The position numbers and the translations under genes are program-made. The notes under the pieces were generated by a model, which had not been told where the DNA came from, did not search any database, and saw nothing but the letters and a program-made list of their open reading frames with translations. From contig NZ_CP014782.1 of NCBI RefSeq assembly GCF_002005305.1, positions 2,914,001 to 2,978,000 of the forward strand: a DNA stretch of 64,000 nt. Reading direction: 5' to 3'. Shown here piece by piece: positions 60,695 through 64,000 of the stretch. Position 1 is the first letter of the stretch; each line of letters begins with the position of its first letter. Origin of the DNA: Shewanella psychrophila. GTDB taxonomy: Bacteria; Pseudomonadota; Gammaproteobacteria; Enterobacterales; Shewanellaceae.

Positions 60695-63325
60695 GTGAAT
60701 CTACTGCGTGTCTGTCAGCTCTGCCTTGTCTCACTACTGCTCATCTCATGTAACAGCACCAATACCAGCCAGTCTAAGTTAAAAGATAGTACTTCAGTCA
60801 ACTCTCCAGCCGCTAAGCTAGCCTTAGCCAAGTCTCGTAGCGCCTGCATCTCTGAAGTCAGTTATCAAATAACATTGGATTTAGCTCAGAGTAAGCACTT
60901 CACTGGTACCACTCAGGTTAACTTTCAACTATCCGATACCAGTACCGCGCTCTCCTTAGACCTGCTCCAAGCCGACATAAAATCATTTATCATTAATGGT
61001 CACAAAATATACCCCAGATATAACGATAAGACCTTTATTATGAGTCCGGGCCTCTTGGTGCCAGGCGGTAACACTGTGGAAATCACTTACTCACAGAATT
61101 ATGGTAAGAATGGCATGGGCTTAGTCCGTTTCGTGGATCCAAAAGATGCTAACGTCTACCTTGAATCGAACTTTCCCCCCTATGCTGCCAGCATGATGTT
61201 CCCCTCGTTCGATCAACCCGATCTTAAAGCCAGCTATAGCCTAAATGTCACAGTGCCAAAAGGCTGGGTAGTCATCAGCTCAGTCAAAGAGCAAGAAGTC
61301 ATAGGTTCATTGGAATCAAATCAGTGGCAATTTCCCAGCAGCCCTAAATTAAGCCCCCATATGTTTTCCCTCCACGCCGGGCCCTATCGCACTTGGGAAG
61401 ACGATACTGCTAAATCAGATCACCCAATTCGATTATTTGCCAGGCAAGCTATCGCAGACGAGATATCCCCACAGCTTTGGTTTGAAGATATGGGTAAAGG
61501 GATGCATTTCATGGAGGAGTATTTAAACACGTCTTATCCGTTCAACAAGTTTGATCTGCTTCTTAGCCCGACTTTAACCGATAACAATTCGATAGCTAGC
61601 GCTTCGGTAGTCAGCATAGATGAGAATCAGGCTCTCTTTTCAGGCCTGTCCCCGAAAGAGCAAAAAAAACGCATCGCAATAACCAGTATGACTGGCCTGT
61701 CCACCCAATGGTTTGGCGCGCTCATTACCATGAACTGGTGGAACGAAAGCTGGCTCAATATGAGTTTACGTTCTCTGTTAACCAATAAAACCTTGTCTCA
61801 GCTTGGCCATGGCTATCAAGAGTCTAATCACTACTATGACCCAATAAAATCCAGGGCATATATGGATGATGCTCTATTCGCCAATCATACAGATTCGTCG
61901 GCATTAGATTCTGTGGGAGTCCATAAAGGAGAAGCGAGTTTACTTGGGCTGGAACAGTTAATCGGTGAGTCAAATTTTAGACTCGGCCTAAAACGCTATC
62001 TGGAAGAATTTGCCTACCGAAACGTCAGTGCAGCCGGGTTTTTCACTAGCCTGAGTCCCCATGCCAAACGAGACCTGACTCAATGGCAGCGAGACTGGCT
62101 CTTCACTCCGGGTGTGAATACCATAAGGGCTGAGTTCGCTTGTGAGAATAACCGTATAAGTGAGTTTTCCCTTATACAATCTCCAGCCAGCGAGCAAAGC
62201 CCTACTCTGAGAGAACAGAAAATAACACTGGCACTGTTTACCAAGGGAAGAAACGAGCTTCACAGAGTCCGCTCAATTTCAGTTACCTACAAGGGCGAGA
62301 AAACGCCAATCGAGAAATTGAACGGCAATCGCTGTCCCGATCTCGTCTATCCTAACTATCTCGATTCAGGCTACGTGAAAGTAAGCTTGGATAGCCGCTC
62401 ACTCGAGACGGTAACACAACACCTCAATATGGTCACAGAGCCTCAGTTACGCTCTATGTTATGGCAGAGCCTGTGGGAAAGCGTATCTGACGGTAAACTA
62501 GCATTAAATAAATATCTAGGTGTGGTCTTCATTAATCTTCCAAAAGAGAAAGATCCAGCCATTCTGGAACAAGTACTGACCCAGCTCAATCAGAGTAAAG
62601 CCCTCCTTGAGCAGATACTGCCAAATCACAGTAGTTACGTTCACATGGCACTGAAAGGCTTAGAGCAAATGAGCCTGAGAAAGGCCATGGTCAATGGTGA
62701 GAGCGCCGATATTCAACGCCTTTGGTTTAATGCACATGTTCAATTTTCACGCAGCCAAGATGCCTTGACCCACCTAGCTAAATTACTGGCAGGTCACTCT
62801 AGTATCAAGGGACTAGAGATAAACCAAGAGATGCGCTGGCACATCATCACCCAGCTCAATCGTTATGACTTTTTAGGCAGCCGCTCTCTGATAGACCAAG
62901 AGCTAAGTAACGATCTGAGTCAGCGCGGCCAAAATGCCGCCATTACAGCCCAGGTCTCCAGACCCGAAGCCGGAATAAAACGCTATTGGCTGACTCATAT
63001 TCAACATGACAGCGAGCTGCCATTTTCGACACTCAGTATCGCCATGACCCATCTGTACCCAAAAGAGCAACAAAGATTGAGCTCTGCCAGCTCAGAGCAG
63101 AGACTAGAATCTCTGACTGAGATAGACGACCAAAAAAGTGACCGTTTTATGCAGATTTATGGCCAATACTTGATCCCAACTCAATGTAACCATGGAGGTA
63201 TCGCCATGCTCAAAAAGACGATAAATAATCAGCATGGACTCTCGGCGACGACTCAAAAAGCCCTGTTACAAGCCTATCAGAGCGAGTTAAGGTGTGTCGC
63301 CATTAAGGAGAGCCTGCTGCACTAA
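60695..63325 (+). CDS. M1 aminopeptidase-like lipoprotein without a zinc site (pseudoenzyme)
   Basis: An 876-aa lipoprotein (signal ending LLISC) homologous to M1 aminopeptidases throughout. The N-terminal saddle domain with FDQPDLKASYSLNVTVPKGW is clear, as is the region ITSMTGLSTQWFGALITMNWWNESWLN. In the family that region reads HExxH...WLNE. Here His, Glu and His are Thr333, Gly334 and Thr337, and the third ligand, Glu, is Met356. The GAMEN exopeptidase motif is also lost (near SPTLTDNNSI, 291-300). The frame is intact, so it looks kept for a non-catalytic function such as binding. Start GTG 60695. Confidence 0.88.
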   Translation: MNLLRVCQLCLVSLLLISCNSTNTSQSKLKDSTSVNSPAAKLALAKSRSACISEVSYQITLDLAQSKHFTGTTQVNFQLSDTSTALSLDLLQADIKSFIINGHKIYPRYNDKTFIMSPGLLVPGGNTVEITYSQNYGKNGMGLVRFVDPKDANVYLESNFPPYAASMMFPSFDQPDLKASYSLNVTVPKGWVVISSVKEQEVIGSLESNQWQFPSSPKLSPHMFSLHAGPYRTWEDDTAKSDHPIRLFARQAIADEISPQLWFEDMGKGMHFMEEYLNTSYPFNKFDLLLSPTLTDNNSIASASVVSIDENQALFSGLSPKEQKKRIAITSMTGLSTQWFGALITMNWWNESWLNMSLRSLLTNKTLSQLGHGYQESNHYYDPIKSRAYMDDALFANHTDSSALDSVGVHKGEASLLGLEQLIGESNFRLGLKRYLEEFAYRNVSAAGFFTSLSPHAKRDLTQWQRDWLFTPGVNTIRAEFACENNRISEFSLIQSPASEQSPTLREQKITLALFTKGRNELHRVRSISVTYKGEKTPIEKLNGNRCPDLVYPNYLDSGYVKVSLDSRSLETVTQHLNMVTEPQLRSMLWQSLWESVSDGKLALNKYLGVVFINLPKEKDPAILEQVLTQLNQSKALLEQILPNHSSYVHMALKGLEQMSLRKAMVNGESADIQRLWFNAHVQFSRSQDALTHLAKLLAGHSSIKGLEINQEMRWHIITQLNRYDFLGSRSLIDQELSNDLSQRGQNAAITAQVSRPEAGIKRYWLTHIQHDSELPFSTLSIAMTHLYPKEQQRLSSASSEQRLESLTEIDDQKSDRFMQIYGQYLIPTQCNHGGIAMLKKTINNQHGLSATTQKALLQAYQSELRCVAIKESLLH

Positions 63326-63535
63326 TGAAACAAGAATAGCTTGGTCGGGACGAGTTTGGTTTATATGATTAATTTTTAGTAGGAAGCACTAACGCTTGAT
63401 ATTAGGAACGAACAAAAAAACATTAACTATCTGATGAGTAATAACATTTATTCATGGCATAGAGATTGCTATTCCAATACATATATAATGATTAACAATC
63501 AGAATTGCAAAGCAAGCATAGAGGGAATTAGAAAT

Positions 63536-63748
63536 ATGGGACCATTTGAAGTCATCACAGTTGCCATCATTGCCGTATTCGGTGTGAAGGCCTTTAAAGA
63601 ATATAACAATAAAAAAATCAGTGTCGATACCAGTGAAGTTGATGCGCTTAAGTCAGAACTCGTCAAACTACAGGAGCGCGTAGCCACACTCGAAACCATA
63701 GTCACTGACAAGTCATATCAACTCGGTGAGCAGATAAACAAGCTATAG
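63536..63748 (+). CDS. Small PspB-like membrane protein
   Basis: A 70-aa protein with one N-terminal transmembrane segment (about 3-18) and a charged coiled coil (LKSELVKLQERVATLETIVTD). This resembles PspB-type proteins, but the similarity is weak; no pspA or pspC is adjacent. The frame has an upstream Met at 63434, but the ATG at 63536 has a purine-rich site (GAGGG) and a better fit to the family. Confidence 0.6.
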   Translation: MGPFEVITVAIIAVFGVKAFKEYNNKKISVDTSEVDALKSELVKLQERVATLETIVTDKSYQLGEQINKL

Positions 63749-63769
63749 CTTCCCAGAGCTTAAAACAAA

Positions 63770-63799
63770 AAACCAGTGCATAGGGATATGCACTGGTTT
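63770..63799 (-). terminator. Bidirectional terminator between the PspB-like gene and the partial gene
   Basis: A 13-bp stem AAACCAGTGCATA/TATGCACTGGTTT with loop GGGA (63770-63782 and 63787-63799). On the minus strand TTTTGTTTT follows, so it serves the partial minus-strand gene best. Confidence 0.85.
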
Positions 63800-63829
63800 C
63801 ATATACTCGGCCTAAATACTTAACCTTTA

Positions 63830-64000
63830 TTAAACGAAAAGCTCTTTAATATTAGCCAGATCGCTTTTACCTTCGAGAATTTCATCGGGTGATAACCCAG
63901 AGACTTCATGGGGAAACACTAACCACTCTTCTGACTCATGAATAAAGTAATCAGGCTTTAAAGGCACAGATGTATTCTTAGGCTTGAAATAAGGACACGC
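63830..64000 (-). CDS. 3' end of an unrecognised gene (5' end outside window)
   Basis: The last 56 codons of a minus-strand gene end at 63830. The residues are protein-like (ACPYFKPKN, DYFIHESEEWLVFPHEVSG, EGKSDLANIKELFV) and a terminator follows within 35 bases. I do not recognise the family. Confidence 0.65.
   Translation of the reverse strand, partial: ACPYFKPKNTSVPLKPDYFIHESEEWLVFPHEVSGLSPDEILEGKSDLANIKELFV

Noticed and set aside
60695..63325. Active aminopeptidase N
   Set aside because: The overall fold matches, but the zinc ligands and GAMEN motif are missing, so an active enzyme is not supported.

Overview
The window reads as chromosomal DNA of a marine gammaproteobacterium, most probably a Shewanella. 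The case rests on gene content: a pentahaem nitrite reductase beside a NarQ/NarP pair, several small families that are common in Shewanella and Vibrio (DUF2913, DUF2960, DUF3634, YacL), two secreted chitinases, and many surface lipoproteins. Species is not assigned. I saw no rRNA, tRNA, CRISPR array or prophage. One intact IS4-family element is present.

Layout. 1-12.7 kb is a polyamine catabolism region: puuD-puuA-potF-potG on the minus strand, the regulator puuR, puuB on the plus strand, puuC on the minus strand, then an omega-amino-acid:pyruvate aminotransferase and a CoA-acylating semialdehyde dehydrogenase. Together these can import putrescine, gamma-glutamylate it, oxidise it to gamma-glutamyl-GABA and release GABA. 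The last two enzymes fit beta-alanine to acetyl-CoA. 12.8-19.1 kb holds small housekeeping and envelope genes: a cupin, a TorF-type porin, a DUF368 (PopT-like) carrier, a MarR regulator with a three-site operator array, and membrane proteins. 19.2-24.2 kb is one giant lipoprotein made of about 18 bacterial Ig-like domains. 24.6-29.9 kb has an FKBP isomerase and two chitinases (GH19 and GH18). The GH18 gene lies behind a clear GEMM-I cyclic-di-GMP riboswitch with a downstream hairpin that can hide its ribosome binding site.

30-36 kb has two M24 peptidases flanking a ROK kinase and an MFS transporter. The 3' tail of the ROK gene is present in four tandem copies. 36.4-38.2 kb is a divergent sutR/ydcO-like pair with two copies of a palindromic operator. 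38-47.7 kb carries a REC-EAL response regulator, the RNA helicase RhlE, DUF2913, a yqiJ-yqiK flotillin operon, an M32 carboxypeptidase, a GNAT enzyme, DUF2960 and an RDD protein.

48-53.8 kb is respiratory: a MauG/CcpA-type dihaem lipoprotein, nrfA, and divergent narQ-narP. An IS4-family element (53789-55200) has landed inside the terminator hairpin after narP. 55.2-64 kb contains yacL, fkpA, a WD40-like lipoprotein, slyX, a second peptide deformylase, a COG3014 lipoprotein, lpoB, a full-length M1-aminopeptidase-like lipoprotein that has lost all zinc ligands, a PspB-like small membrane protein, and the 3' end of an unrecognised minus-strand gene.

The most interesting items are the riboswitch-controlled chitinase, the IS inside a terminator with its own replacement terminator, the tandem gene-tail repeats, the two operator arrays, the alternating Ig-domain architecture, and the M1 pseudoenzyme.
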